Positions 63,941 to 64,000 of a stretch of 64,000 bases of DNA are shown here, piece by piece. Both the position numbers and the translations under genes were made by a program. The notes beneath the pieces were generated by a model, which saw only the letters and a program-made list of their open reading frames with translations, did not search any database and was not told the DNA's origin. The DNA is from JAVJSU01 sp040219275 (GTDB lineage Bacteria > Chloroflexota > Anaerolineae > Aggregatilineales > Phototrophicaceae). Where the stretch lies: positions 94,336 to 158,335 of the forward strand of contig JAVJSU010000100.1 in the NCBI GenBank assembly GCA_040219275.1, given 5' to 3'. The stretch's first letter is position 1, and each line of letters begins with the position of its first letter.

Positions 63941-64000
63941 CTACCCGGTGAAGTCGACGAGCACGAGCACGGTCGCGCCGTTGTCGCCGTTTGCCATTCC
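63941..64000 (-). CDS. possible C-terminal end of a GC-rich partial gene
   Basis: Only the last 19 codons are in the window. Read on the minus strand from the edge, they end at TAG (63941-63943) and give GMANGDNGATVLVLVDFTG. Almost all third positions are G or C, unlike the rest of the window. The call rests only on this open frame and codon bias, so it is tentative. It may be a fragment of an acquired gene or assembly sequence. Confidence 0.2.
   Translation of the reverse strand, partial: GMANGDNGATVLVLVDFTG

Noticed and set aside
1..64000. tRNA, rRNA, CRISPR arrays, prophage or transposase genes
   Set aside because: No clover-leaf TTCRA arms, direct-repeat arrays, integrase or transposase motifs were seen on either strand.

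Overview
The window reads as chromosomal DNA of a Chloroflexota bacterium, most likely an Anaerolineae-type lineage. This is inferred from gene content and style, not from a marker gene: no rRNA or tRNA is present. Pointers are many lipoproteins and secreted proteins with Pro/Thr/Gln linkers, sigma/anti-sigma pairs with a DUF5667-like domain, HEAT-repeat membrane proteins, FHA/PP2C/kinase signalling, SH3b and malectin-like exported proteins, and short GC-rich intergenic palindromes of a kind common in that phylum. Coding density is high, with about 53 convincing genes and no phage, transposase or CRISPR.

Layout. 0-3 kb: a Roadblock/LC7 protein, an FHA protein and a secreted protein built from an internal duplication. 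3-14 kb (minus strand): a P-type cation ATPase, phosphoenolpyruvate carboxylase, a two-gene ABC exporter, a secreted protein, a cytochrome P450 and a BAX-inhibitor-1 family protein. 14-18 kb: two paralogous solute-binding-like proteins, the second fused to a von Willebrand A domain, then an acetyltransferase. 18-22 kb: an ECF sigma factor with its anti-sigma partner, a sortase and a small membrane protein. 22-26 kb: a Crp-type regulator followed by two paralogous secreted FecR-like proteins (the second with a discoidin domain) and a GDSL hydrolase. 27-33 kb: PH-domain protein, thioesterase, HEAT protein, membrane protein, then a class-V aminotransferase and a short SerA with a CRP-like box upstream, and a phosphoesterase.

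33-41 kb is the most unusual part: an atypical protein kinase diverges from a PP2C phosphatase, which is followed by a 1471-residue class-A penicillin-binding-protein homologue. That homologue has a 540-residue acidic Ser/Thr-rich cytosolic tail, and two of the three transpeptidase motifs, including the active-site serine, are replaced. 41-50 kb: exported beta-propeller and malectin/SH3b proteins, a cysteine-cluster protein, a response regulator, an ABC-F ATPase, a GH5 glycosidase and a prenyltransferase-fold protein. 50-64 kb: HEAT proteins, a WD40-like lipoprotein, GlsB-type and cold-shock proteins (the latter behind a structured leader), an FAH-family hydrolase, a tandem pair of HEAT-plus-membrane proteins, and an apparent operon of an unknown gene, a GT-C glycosyltransferase and a membrane phosphoesterase, then OsmC and a membrane/BNR-like protein. 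The last ~110 bases are conspicuously GC-rich and unlike everything before them.

The common themes are envelope and surface functions plus Ser/Thr-phosphorylation and one-component signalling. All family calls come from reading motifs by eye; no database search was possible.
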